Origin: Dryomyza anilis
Taxonomy: Eukaryota > Arthropoda > Insecta > Diptera > Dryomyzidae
Reading direction: 5' to 3'
NCBI GenBank assembly: GCA_951804985.1
Contig: OX638132.1
Coordinates: 42,830,791 to 42,894,790, forward strand
DNA length: 64,000 bases
Shown here: positions 23,377 through 33,218 of the stretch, in pieces
Layout: every line of letters starts with the position of its first letter
How positions within the stretch are numbered: position 1 is the stretch's first letter
Translations under genes and position numbers: made by a program
Notes under the pieces: generated by a model
What the model was told of the DNA's origin: nothing
The model's input: only the letters and a program-made list of their open reading frames with translations
The model's database searches: none

Positions 23377-24312
23377 AGTGCAATACAATTCATTTAAATG
23401 TGCTGTGATATAAATTTAGTTTACATGGGTTAAATAACGATGTCCTTGTATTGTCCTTTTATAGTCAATTCAAGTCGTCTTGTTACTTTGTTTAAATTAT
23501 ATTAACTGTTTCGTTTGCATCTTAGTCTAGTAAGTTCATGTTACTTGACCAGGTTCTTAAACGAAATAGTTATGTAGATGTGTGTTATATTTAGTCTTGG
23601 TGTCTTGAGCTAGGCATTGATATAGCTGCCCTCAATTGCATCCAAGTTCTAAATGTTCGAGTTTTCATGTTGTTTAAATAATGATGTCTTAAGTGTGACA
23701 GTGAAATGTTCAGCTTAATCGTATCATTATTTACACAATTTTTTTTATACCGTTTTTACAAATTTTAGATTAAGTAATTATACAATCAAGACTTGACGAA
23801 AATGACACTAGAATACACTGACAGTAATTATGTGTTTGTCTCATTCATGTTCGTCTTTGTCAAAACAATTATGTTCGATCCTAACAATAGTCACGCCATT
23901 ATATATAAATTACATATTTCAATTTTACAATCTTTTATACATTTTAAAATTGAATTAGTTTCATATTTTAACTTATATTATTGCGTTGGTGTTAATCATT
24001 AAGTTCGATTTTTCGAACAATAAATTTCAAACCTTTTTAACTTCAACATAAAATTTCATTTTTATTCAAAAGTTGTAAAATTTAGTCAATTTTAGTTTTA
24101 CATCTTTAAAATTTGGTTAATTGTAACTTTCTAAATTTGAATTTAATTAATTTTGTTTTATGTTTTAAGTTTAATAATACTTCAAAATAATTTTTAAAAA
24201 TTTTATTACTTGTATTGACATAATTTTTAGTATTTATCTGGCGTAACAGTTTACTTAAAAGGTTCTTAATTATATCTTAAAATACTGAAACAAGCAAGAT
24301 CTGAAAAAAAAA
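23377..24312 (+). other. Retroelement leader, non-coding (U1)
   Basis: Continuation of the 5' leader up to the inverted-repeat insert. It contains a further possible hairpin (CTTGG..TTGAG / CTCAA..CCAAG, 23596-23646). A 69-codon frame at 23793-24002 recurs in all units but has no recognised domain and is not called a gene. At about 24175-24186 is the empty site (ACTTCAAAATAA) where U2-U4 carry the hAT-like element. Confidence 0.6.
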
Positions 24313-25315
24313 TGTGAAACCTATGTTAATATTGAAAATATTTTTATTTTTTGTCATTTTTAGCGTTTTTTAGTAGTATTTTAGTCGTTATTTTAGTCGT
24401 TATTTTAGTAGTTATTAATTAAAAAATATTACTTTTCAATCGATTGTTGAAGAGAATAGTATATTCTCTTCAACAATTTCTTTAGTTTTCTACAATTAAT
24501 TATTTTTTAGCAAAATCTGATATATTTTGGCCTGTTGTATGATTATTTAAAACAAATGTTTATTATTTAATAATATTAGTTTTCGCTCAAATCAATGAAT
24601 GGCATTCACGTAAACTTAAATGAACCTTTTGTATTTTAAAATATTTTTATTAAAAAGTCAAAATTGTTTCATTTTCCAAGTTATAGAAATTGGCAACTTC
24701 ACAGCTGACTTATACAATTATATAGTTGTCTCACTTTAACTCAGTTTTGAGATGATGCGTTCCACAAATGTTAAATTTAACATAAATTTAACATACAAAT
24801 AGTGATTGGTACATTTGGTACCATTTTGTAGGTCCCCTGAAACTTTCAAGGGCGAGACACTATATATGAATCAAAGAAGGGATAATAAGGATCCCATAGG
24901 CGTATGCCACATGTCTGGAGGAGACGGATCTTGGAAGTTATAGCCGTTTCCATAGGGACATGTTTTAAGGATCCCGTGCAGATAATAAGTGATGTCTTTG
25001 GCACCACTTGGCAGGACTCCTGAAACTTTCGAGGGGTATTGACCATATACGAAAAAAGGTGGGACCATGACAATTCCAATGATGTATCCCACATGTCCGG
25101 ACGAGACGGATCTTGGTAGATACGGAAGTTTCCAAAAGGAATTTGCTTTCAACCTAATTCGCCAATATTGGGTTTAAATAAATAAAACGACTATCGTAAA
25201 TGATAATTTTAATATTTTATTGATTATTTTAATGTTTTCTATAATAAATAACTACTAAAAAACGCTAAAAATGACAAAAAATAAAAATATTTTCAATATT
25301 AACATAGGTTTTACA
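24313..25315. mobile_element. 1-kb insert with about 70-bp terminal inverted repeats (U1)
   Basis: The left end TGTGAAACCTATGTTAATAT and the right end are inverted copies over about 65-75 bp, and the right arm holds the apparent start of gag. Inside is an imperfect direct repeat of about 181 bp (24837 and 25019, both starting CCTGAAACTTTC; each contains GACGGATCTTGG). Minus-strand frames over this part are not convincing genes. No clear target duplication was found, so it is either a DNA element or a structural hairpin of the leader. Present in all four units. Confidence 0.6.
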
Positions 25316-26536
25316 TACGTTCCTCATCTGTTAAGTCATAACATTTATGGATATCTTTTTATGGATATCTTCACACACATATTTAATAAACGTGAATCAG
25401 AGTTTACATACGGGGGTGAGAATCTGGGGGGTGAATCGGTTTCACGCCAAAGTGAATTTTTAGGTTTCACTGAGAATAGAACCGCGGAAAAAGATGAAAT
25501 TGACCGGCTTACAGAGGAAGTTCGGCAACTCAAATTTCAAATTGGTGCCCAGGTGGACAATCCAAGAGTAGCGCCTATAAAAAAATGGTCATCAACAACA
25601 TCGATGCAGAGTGAAACTGGCGCAACTAAAAAGAAAATTCCCACGAGAACCACATCAACTCTAAACCGCATGGCTGGAAACTTTATTCCACAAACTCAGA
25701 GACCGGTGCAGCAATTCTCGCCTCGACAACCATTGTGGACGCATCAGCACCAAAATCAGCGAAGCGCTCAACAGCCGTCCCCACGACAACAACGTCTAAC
25801 ACAACCCGAAGTTCACCAACCACATCAGCAACAATGGCACGGTTGTCAAAACCAGCCACCACAACAATACAGACCTGAAAGACACCAGCAGATACAACCG
25901 AGACAGGCATGCTATCCACCTCCAGAAGCCATCCGTGTCGACAAATGGGGACTCATATTTGAAGGACGTCGGGGCCTCTCAGTTGACGAATTCATCTTTC
26001 GGCTAGAAACACTCCAGCGTCAATATAGTCATCCCTGGGAAGCAGTTTTACGGGATTTCTATATCTTGGTCGTCGGTGCGGCCAGTGAATTTTATTGGAG
26101 GTTCCTGAAGCAGCAACCATCTCCTGAGTGGACGACTTTGCGCGACGCACTGCGTAACAAATTCAAATCCAGGAAGTCGGACTTTGACAACGTGCGCGAA
26201 ATATATGATCGGCGGCAGGGATATCGGGAACGTTTGGATTCATTTTTCGATGACGTCATAACGCTCTGCGACCAATTAGTACGCCCTCTAACCGAAGATG
26301 AGATCATTAGGATCATAAAGCGGAATATGGTTGAAAATATTTGTCGGATGGTATATCCGCAGGCCATATTCAGTCTAGACCAACTTTGTGAAGCCGACCT
26401 GGTAGCGGAAATGGCATTTCCCCAGAAAGACGCTCCACGAATGCAACGCACACCTGTGTATAAATCATATGAGTTGATGCATGATAATGAGGAAGACAAC
26501 GACACTTACCTGGAAGAACGCGTAGAGGCTATATAA
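25271..26536 (+). CDS. gag: Gag, capsid region, ends at premature stop (U1)
   Basis: 421-codon frame. The first ~15 codons lie in the right inverted arm of the preceding insert, so the native start may be the ATG near residue 31 (MDIFTHIFNKRESEF). Residues about 75-95 are charged and coiled-coil-like (DEIDRLTEEVRQLKF). About 130-215 is glutamine/proline-rich and basic. About 225-400 is a Gypsy-type gag capsid region (LSVDEFIFRLETLQRQYSHP, LRNKFKSRKSDFDNVREIY, LDSFFDDVITLCDQLV). The frame stops at TAA just before the zinc knuckles, which continue in the same frame. The product would assemble particles with genomic RNA. Nearly identical to the U4 copy. Confidence 0.82.
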   Translation: MTKNKNIFNINIGFTYVPHLLSHNIYGYLFMDIFTHIFNKRESEFTYGGENLGGESVSRQSEFLGFTENRTAEKDEIDRLTEEVRQLKFQIGAQVDNPRVAPIKKWSSTTSMQSETGATKKKIPTRTTSTLNRMAGNFIPQTQRPVQQFSPRQPLWTHQHQNQRSAQQPSPRQQRLTQPEVHQPHQQQWHGCQNQPPQQYRPERHQQIQPRQACYPPPEAIRVDKWGLIFEGRRGLSVDEFIFRLETLQRQYSHPWEAVLRDFYILVVGAASEFYWRFLKQQPSPEWTTLRDALRNKFKSRKSDFDNVREIYDRRQGYRERLDSFFDDVITLCDQLVRPLTEDEIIRIIKRNMVENICRMVYPQAIFSLDQLCEADLVAEMAFPQKDAPRMQRTPVYKSYELMHDNEEDNDTYLEERVEAI

Positions 26537-26900
26537 CAGCAACGACGTCCAGTGTCGAATACTCAACGGCGTGAACTTGCATGTTGGAACTGCAAGCAGA
26601 AGGTCCACGGTTTCTTTGCGTGTCCAGCACCACAACGAAATTTGTTCTGCTACCACTGCGGCTGAGAGAACGTGATAACGCCATAGTGCCCGAGGTACAA
26701 TCCGGGACACTCTCGGACGGGCGAGGCACGTACGGAGACGTCGCGCTCGGTAGAAACGAACGCTCCGTCGAACTAACACCATCAGTACAGGCACCCATAA
26801 ATTTAACTCCAGCAGCTGAAAAGAAAACAAACATACAAATTTTACAAAATATCAACAAAAAAATTTAAATTTAAAAATTTATCGAACTCTAGAAATAAAT
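26537..26900 (+). pseudogene. gag: Gag zinc knuckles beyond the stop (U1)
   Basis: Directly in frame with gag after one TAA: CWNCKQKVHGFFAC (a perfect CX2CX4HX4C knuckle, from 26582), then CYHCG followed by TGA and TAG stops inside a second knuckle. The same stops occur in U4. The protease expected between gag and reverse transcriptase is not recognisable, so a deletion lies near 26870-26930. Confidence 0.8.
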
Positions 26901-26906
26901 AGCTTA

Positions 26907-27829
26907 TTGAAAACAAACAACAAAACAGAAATGCACGAATTCACGCCGCATGAAAGGCATCTCCTGGATGTGGTTGTTGACCAATTTAACTCTTTCGACG
27001 AATATGGTTTAGGTAAAACCGATTTGGAACAACACTCCATACAAATAGTAGCTGGTGCCAAACCTGTAAAGCACAAAATCCAGATGGTCTCCCCAGCGGT
27101 ACAAGCACCGCTAGAAGAAGAATTCGACCGGATGATTGGCATGGGCGTAATTGAAATTTGCCAAGGATCGGAGTGGTTGAGTAGGACGAATACGAAGGTA
27201 TTCGTGTACCTGCAACGACCCGGAAAAAATTGAAGCCATCAACAAGTTTCCAATCCCGAAGACACCAAGAGACGTGAGAAGCTTCATGGGCTTAGCTGGA
27301 TGGTACCGCCGTTTCGTCGAAGACATATCGACGCTGTCATCACCCATAACCGACTGTCTACGTAAAGGTACAAAATTTAAAATGACACCAGAAGCATTCC
27401 AGAAAATGAAGAACGCTCTATCTACCGCACCAGTGTTAATCAAAGCGAATTTCACACGCCAATTCTACGTCCAGTGTGATGCCTCAAATCGCGGGAAAGA
27501 ACGAAGAAGGTGTCACAGAAAAAGAGTGTCTGGCAGCCGTGGCCCCAATTCAAAAGTTCAGACCATTCATCGAAGGTATGCCTTTTACAGTGATCACTGA
27601 CCACGCCTCACTCAAATGGTTAATGACACTCAAGGACTTGTCTGGTAGATTAGCGCGCTGGAGCTTGAAATAGCAAGCATTTGATTTCACGATAGAGCAT
27701 CGAAAGGGCACACTCAACGTCGTACCAGACACACTCTCGCTCGCATACATAGAAGCACTCACGACCGCTGAATTTCCAATTTTGAATTTCGACACCACTG
27801 AGTTCGAAGGTGAAGAGTATTTGGAAATG
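26907..27829 (+). pseudogene. pol: pol remnant: reverse transcriptase ends and RNase H (U1)
   Basis: Starts with the N-terminal reverse transcriptase region (HSIQIVAGAKPVKHKIQMVS, then EEEFDRMIGMGVIE). At about 27215 it jumps to the region after the active site (TPRDVRSFMGLAGWYRRFVE) and continues to RNase H (FYVQCDAS, then [31 protein letters not shown]). The palm with the YxDD active site is deleted. Frames shift near 27475 and a TAG occurs at 27671. The P-like element follows at 27838. Confidence 0.83.
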
Positions 27830-28073
27830 ATTAAAACCATGATACATATATTTACAGGTACGATCACTCTGACACTAGGCAAGTTTTTTTGAAAAATTTT
27901 GAAATATTTTGTTTTGATTCAAATTCAAAATTTCACAAATTGAAATTTATGTTCAAAGAAAATTTGAAAAATATTTTTCAGATTTTGTTTTGATTATAAA
28001 AATGTTTGTGAACATTTTTAAGTTATCTCAAAGCATACCTTGATTATTTTTCATTTCCATATAATTTTATATG

Positions 28074-29387
28074 AGGTCCATTCATATCATACAGCACGTT
28101 GCGTATCATGCACGTAGCGTATCATGCACGACAAATTTTCTTCAGTACATTTTATATGAAAGTGTTTATATCATGCGTTTTGGGTCCGTTCATGCACGTA
28201 TCGTATCATGCAAAATATTTTTGCAAGAGCCTACCGCATGCATTGTTGTAGAAATATAAAATATTTACTGCTTTTTCTTGTTTTTAGTACAAAATTTTGA
28301 GATTGTAGGGATATTGTAGTATTTTTTAATTATTTATTTTAACAGATCACCCTTTTTTTCAACGTCAAATAATTTGAATCAAATTTAAAATAAATGTCAA
28401 AAAGTTGTTATCGAGTACATGCTCGATCACGTTATCACACCGTCGGTCTCGCGATTCCTGGCGCTTGGGCAGCATCAAGTCCATCAGCCGCAGTGATCAA
28501 TTTTCGGAACGCAACTTAGAGCTCTTCCTAACTCGCAAAGCGCTAATGGCCCACAGCCTCATAAGACTTCCCGTATCAAATCAAGCAGATAAATAAACGC
28601 GAAATGATTTGGGACGGCAAGAAAACTGAAGACGTGCACTAAGTGGGGACACGCGCAGTTCTCACCAGTCGCACCTACAATTGGTTTTTTATCAGTATTT
28701 ACTTGATGGCTCATTGCAAAAAAAAATATTAATCAATCATCTGCGGATAAACACTAAATAATATATTATGTTTTAAGTTCTTTAGTTTTTATTTCTAAAC
28801 ATGATAGAATGGAAATTTCAAAAATAACATTTTTGTCCACAGTCATTGCTCTAGCGCCCATCGACTACAGCAGGAAACCGACTTCATTCAGCTACCCAGC
28901 TATTACAATCCTATCGGCAAAAAATACGCGAATCTTTTGAAGAACCTCAAACTGATTTATAAAGAATGTGTCTAGGGATCCGCTAAGTTTTCGAAACACT
29001 TAAATGGCAAGGTGGCTTGGAAGTTTGTGCGTCTTATGAGCATTAGCAGTGGTGTTGCTCTTAATAGTAAAGAAGTAGCGGGAAACTTTTCTCCAATATT
29101 GATCCACAGTACGACGAATCGGCGTCATATGATGCACACGATGTGTCGAAATGGACTTGGCTTTAGCACACGATAGTCTTATTTAAACGCTGGGTCAGTT
29201 AATCAAATTAATTTTAAACAAACCTATATTTTTTATTTGTTTTTTGTTTTGACAGAAAATGGTTTATGAAAAACGTATAAGAGGAGTTTTCATTTTACCA
29301 CCCTGAGTGCGTTTGCATGATGCTGATATGAACGCCTTTGCATGAACGTGCATGATACGCAACGTGCTGTCTGATATGAATGGACCT
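28074..29387. mobile_element. PIF/Harbinger-like element nested in the P-like element (U1)
   Basis: Terminal inverted repeats AGGTCCATTCATATCA with inward CAGCACGTTGCGTATCATGC. On the right it is followed by TAA; the left TAA flank is deleted in U1 (the U4 copy shows TAA on both sides). The 3-bp TSD suggests PIF/Harbinger. It contains the same unidentified reading frame as U4, but with a TAG stop near 28974 where U4 reads TTG. Confidence 0.75.
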
Positions 29388-29416
29388 TAAACTTCAAAAA
29401 ACTTGCCTAGTGTCAC

Positions 29417-30441
29417 CCAAGGTGTATTAAGGAAGGTGAGGAAAATTTGGAGAAGCTAAAAATTTGAGCGTAATTCTGTACACATATTTCAAATTTTGAA
29501 ATATTTTCTGTATACAAAAGTCAGTGAGATATTTGTTTTTATTTAAGTTTTCTGTATATTAAAGTCAATTTTTTTGTTTTTGTTTACATTTGAAATGCAT
29601 TTCTGATTTGCTTTTATTAAATAATTTAACTGACATAAAATTTGTCTACAAACTATATTTTGGCTATATTTTTTTAATAAAGACAACGAGGACAATAAGG
29701 CACACTCAGACCCGTCGCACATTTGAGCGAGGATGTACCCCTTGATGTGTTAAATCGGTTTGCGGCGTTTTAATACACATGCTCGATATTTTTGAATATC
29801 CCTTCCCCTCGGCCATGTGTGCAAGGGTTCATAATTAGTAAATCTTAGACAAGCTTGCCCACACTCTACTTGGCGATTAACATGATTTTTTCATCGATAT
29901 TTGTAACTACTTCAGGTAGTTCTAATTTTAAAAATATTGGTTATATGGGATGTTCCACGCCACGTTCTGAACCCCTACTTCAAAAGCTGAAGCAGTAGAT
30001 GTCGTGGCAGTTGGGGGCATAAAAATGGGCATAAATGGGAGTTCCGGAACAGTTGACACCTCAACGATCATGTGGCTATTTTTGAGATGCTAGTGCGGTA
30101 GATTTAACATTAACAACATTTTGGTATACCAGACGGCTATAAATGCGAACTATTTTCCCAGGGGTTCAATAAATTCGCGATGATAGTGTCCACCCCATAT
30201 TTCTTCATCTAGAGATTGCGGGAAACATGAAATTTTCATTTACCGCAACTGGTCACAGGCAGAATAAGATGGTCTCGGCATTAGTTTGTACGCGATGTTC
30301 GTTTTTTAATTGTTTCACAATTTTTATTTTAATCACCAAATTTATTAACCGGAAACGAGGGAAATTAACAAACGAATGACAAAAAAAATTAAAATTGAAA
30401 AATAAAAAATGAGAAGAGTTTTTATACTTTCCTCACCTTGG
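29417..30441. mobile_element. Unclassified 1-kb DNA element nested in the P-like element (U1)
   Basis: Starts CCAAGGTGTATTAAGG and ends with the inverted CCTCACCTTGG; flanked by TGTCAC on both sides. The miniature copy at 32520 shows the uninterrupted AGTGTCACCTAAAG. The ends share CCAAGGTG and, displaced, AAGGTGAGGAAA. No coding region recognised. The 6-bp (possibly 7-bp) TSD does not point to one superfamily. Confidence 0.7.
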
Positions 30442-30577
30442 TGTCACCTAAAGCAAAGATTGGAAAGAAATGAGAGAGTGATCGTACCTGTTTATATTTG
30501 TATCATGATTAAAACGATAAACAAAAATAAAGAAAACCTGCCAGACGTAAAAATCATAGACAACTACATATACAAGC

Positions 30578-30732
30578 CGGCCTCAGCAGTCCAGAGGTAG
30601 CGCGCTGGACTTGCATTCTGAAGGTATCGAGTTCGAATCCCGGCTTGGGCATGGTCGCTCGTGGTGATATTAACCACAAAATTGTAGGGAATAGATTTCA
30701 CAGTACAATGGATATAGTCTGTCTGAAAAAAA
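30578..30732 (+). mobile_element. Small tRNA-headed SINE in pol (U1)
   Basis: About 155 bp. The head resembles a tRNA (GTCCAGAGGTAGCGCGCTGG like an A box, GTTCGAATCCCGGC as a B box). It ends in a short A run and is flanked by the 12-bp duplication ACATATACAAGC (30566-30577; 30733-30744 with one mismatch). The anticodon stem does not fold well, so this is a SINE rather than a tRNA gene. Confidence 0.75.
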
Positions 30733-30744
30733 ACATATTCAAGC

Positions 30745-31637
30745 ACACTCTGTTCAATCGGATGCCAGAAACAGAAGAGTTCACGTGGAAACTCTGGATA
30801 CCGTCGTCGCTCACAACCACGCTCATTGCCGAAGCTCACTTCCTGGGCCCATACACACGCTCGAGAAATGGAAATAGCTATATTTTCATTGTACTCGACC
30901 ATATGAGTAAATTCGCGTTCCTGAAACCTATGCGGAAGGCCACGTCCGAAAATGTTATAAAATTTCTGATATCAGAAATTTATCACAAATTCGGAGTGCC
31001 AGAAACGATACAATTCACTATCAAAGAGTTCGGGAAAATGGCTGAAAACTACAGCATTCGCCATTTAAAAACCGCATATTATGCGCCGCAAGCCAACGCT
31101 TCCGAACGCATAAATCAGTCGGTACTGGCAGCAGTGAGAACACATTTGGAAGGAGATCAGAGAGATTGAGATCTGCACATAAGCAATATCGAATGCGTTC
31201 TAAGAAGCGCCGTCCACTCAGCCACAGATGTGTCACCATATTTTGCACTATTTGGACAAAATATGATCACGCATGGAAGCATGTACCGACTGGCGAAGCG
31301 GCTGAGCGCATTAAACGACAGCGAAATTCATTTATTGCCAACGAACTTAAAACTAGAATTGTTGCGATCTAAAATTAAGGAAAAACTGCACATGGCCTAC
31401 GATCGCGCGGCAGAAGGTTACAACAAGCGCATCAGAATAATAAAGTTCATGCCAGGGCAAGAGGTCTTCAAGCGTAATTTTATATTAAGCGATTTCGCGC
31501 ATAATATAAACGCCAAGCTTTGCCCTAAGTTCGTGAAGTGTCGAATCGTCAAACCTATCGGAAATAACATGTACGAACTTGAGAACACGAAGAGCAAAAG
31601 CATTGGCGTATTTGTTGTCAAGGACATACGCCAATAA
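30745..31637 (+). pseudogene. pol: Integrase remnant (U1)
   Basis: Begins with the linker before integrase (MPETEEFTWKLWIPSSL). At about 30840 it jumps into the core (FLGPYTRSRNGNSYIFIVLD), so the zinc-binding domain and the first catalytic aspartate are lost. The second catalytic region reads IQFTIKEFGK where a DNG-type motif is expected. The glutamate region survives as PQANASERINQSV. A TGA interrupts at about 31167 (TGG in U4). The C-terminal part MPGQEVFKRNFILSDFAHN is Gypsy-like. Non-functional. Confidence 0.83.
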
Positions 31638-32211
31638 TTTTTTTTTTTTAAATTAGAAAAAAACGAAATTTGTGCGACGCGCGAACAACAGCGTAACAAC
31701 GGAAGCGCCGCACAGAACAGGTAGCGCAGCAATAAATCAACATCTCAAGCACAGCCATGCAACATCTGATCAACAACGGAAGCAGCGACGTAACGAACCA
31801 TCAGCATCTGTGCAAACAACAGCACCACAAACCATTTCGCGAGAAAGAACGTCATCAGGGATTCCCAACTGCGAACAATTATAATGTTTATAGATTATGT
31901 TGCAATAAACCTATTTGGATGCTTGATGTCTCATATTAAAATACATGAAGTTGGACTCTTTCGAGCGATTCACAACTACTCCAGCGATTCAACAACTAAA
32001 TAAAAACATAAGAACGTCCGTCCTCAGACGTTTATAACCACTGAACATTTTCATATATTTTTCAAAAAAAAAATGATTGTATGTTGTGAATATGATTTAA
32101 ATATAAAATATGTATTAAAATCACAAAATGTTGTATACTTGATGGAAGATAAAAAATAATTCATGTAATAGAAATGAGAAAAAAATGAGTCTTATAAAAA
32201 CAATTTAATGA
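31638..32211 (+). other. Retroelement tail after integrase (U1)
   Basis: Starts with a T run, then a basic, glutamine/serine-rich frame (31672-31884) that may be the end of pol. From ATTCGCGAGAAAGAACG-like sequence at about 31836 onward the tail is common to all units. No LTR copy resembling 22504-22758 is present here, so the unit does not end in an LTR. Confidence 0.55.
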
Positions 32212-32219
32212 AGTCAAAC

Positions 32220-32588
32220 CATGATACAAATATTTAGAGGTACGATCACTCTGACATTAGGCAAGTTTTTTTTGACAAATTTTGAAATATTTTGTTTTGA
32301 TTCAAATTCAAATTTTCAAAAATTGGAATTTATGTTCCAAGAAAATATGAAAAATATTTTTCCGATTTTGTTTTGATTATAAAAATTTTTGTGAACATTT
32401 TTATGTTATCTCAAAGCATACCTTGATAATTATTTTTCATTTCTATAGAATTTTATATTGATTTTTTTTTAATTGTCGATTTTGTTTTGGTTTTAAAACT
32501 AAACTTCAAAAAACTTGCCTAGTGTCACCTAAAGTAAACATTGGAAAAAAATGAGAGAGTGATCGTACCTGTATATATTTGTATCATG
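32220..32588. mobile_element. P-like miniature element, 369 bp (U1 tail)
   Basis: Ends CATGATACAAATATTTAGAG and inverted CTGTATATATTTGTATCATG, flanked by the perfect 8-bp duplication AGTCAAAC (32212-32219 and 32589-32596). U2 at 38677 and U3 at 44820 show the empty site (AATGAAGTCAAACTGAATTG). It contains the uninterrupted target sites of the Harbinger-like (AAAACTAAACTTC) and 1-kb (AGTGTCACCTAAAG) elements, so it represents the ancestral miniature form. Confidence 0.9.
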
Positions 32589-32596
32589 AGTCAAAC

Positions 32597-33218
32597 TGAA
32601 TTGAGTATGATGCTCTGATTACAATATTAGAACACTTTTGTTTGCCAAGCTATGCGTTCACCATGATTAATTTTTTAAAACATCAATTAAAAAGTATGAA
32701 TGTTTGAATTTTTCGTACTTTTGATTTTACTGCATAAAATACATAATTGAATTTTAGCTCATTTTGTTTATACTCATTTTCTCATTTATATTCATAAAAA
32801 CTGGCTCATACGTTCCATCATAAGCGACACGCCGGTGATGAGAATGATAGTCATGATATTATATAGATCTTATGTGAAATTGTTGTATGTTTGTCTGTCT
32901 GGGTATCTCTAAAACGATGATATTATTCTAGATAGTTCAGAACTATTTCAAAATAATAAATGAAATCTCTAAGCTGTGATAGCAGTAGTAGTCCTAGTGG
33001 CGATCAGCTCACAGAAACAACAGCTGTACGATGATACACGGTGGCGGAAGTTAAGATATCATAGCACAGCAACTGCAGCAGCTCAGCATCAGTAGAAACC
33101 CACAGTGAGCGTATTATCATTGACAACGTATTGGTAGCACCGACAGCGCAGCAAACAACTGCATTGCAGCACCAGAGACATCAACAGGAGCGCGACAGCG
33201 TATCCTGTTGATGTCGTA
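32597..33218 (+). other. End of unit U1, no gene
   Basis: Common to U1 and U2 (38683-39306). It contains a CAG-rich stretch with no open frame and ends with a perfect hairpin at 33177-33215. Confidence 0.6.
33177..33215. repeat. Perfect 13-bp hairpin at the U1/U2 junction
   Basis: GACATCAACAGGA, 13-base loop, TCCTGTTGATGTC. It lies 3 bases before the tandem unit start at 33219 and recurs at 39265-39303 at the U2/U3 junction. Confidence 0.9.

Larger units (their letters stand above)
27838..30507. mobile_element. P-like non-autonomous element carrying two nested elements (U1)
   Basis: Ends CATGATACATATATTTACAG and, inverted, CTGTTTATATTTGTATCATG; flanked by a perfect 8-bp duplication ATTAAAAC (27830-27837 and 30508-30515) in pol. 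The CATGAT terminus and 8-bp TSD fit the P superfamily; hAT cannot be excluded. Inner sequence continues as terminal repeat through GGTACGATCACTCT. Without its two internal insertions (28074-29387 and 29417-30441) it would be about 350 bp, like the 369-bp copy at 32220-32588. No transposase frame. Confidence 0.82.
23480..33218 (+). repeat. Tandem unit U1 of the retroelement
   Basis: First of four direct units. Order: leader, inverted-repeat insert, gag, decayed pol with a nested element stack, integrase, tail with a P-like miniature element. Unit starts share TTGTTACTTTGTTTAAATTA at 23480, 33219 and 39307. U1 is the only unit without the hAT-like insert in the leader. Confidence 0.85.

Noticed and set aside
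23793..24002. A 69-codon frame repeated nearly unchanged in all four units (also 33536, 39623, 45248), as a conserved small leader gene
   Set aside because: The units are near-identical throughout, so the open frame need not reflect selection; it is AT-rich, has no recognisable domain, and substitutions are too few to judge.
24846..25152. Minus-strand genes of 82-96 codons recurring in each unit
   Set aside because: They arise from two overlapping frames over the 181-bp direct repeat and have no domain; likely shadows of a GC-richer repeat.
25683..25919. Minus-strand valine-rich frame opposite gag
   Set aside because: It is the antisense of the glutamine/proline-rich part of gag; codon bias of the repeats keeps the opposite frame open.
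26534..26545. Programmed stop-codon readthrough between gag and the knuckles (TAA CAG CAA)
   Set aside because: The context only partly resembles known readthrough signals and two further stops follow within 60 codons, so decay is simpler.
30578..30650. tRNA gene with GTTCGAATCC B box
   Set aside because: Poor cloverleaf, A-tailed and flanked by a 12-bp TSD; a SINE, duplicated in U4.
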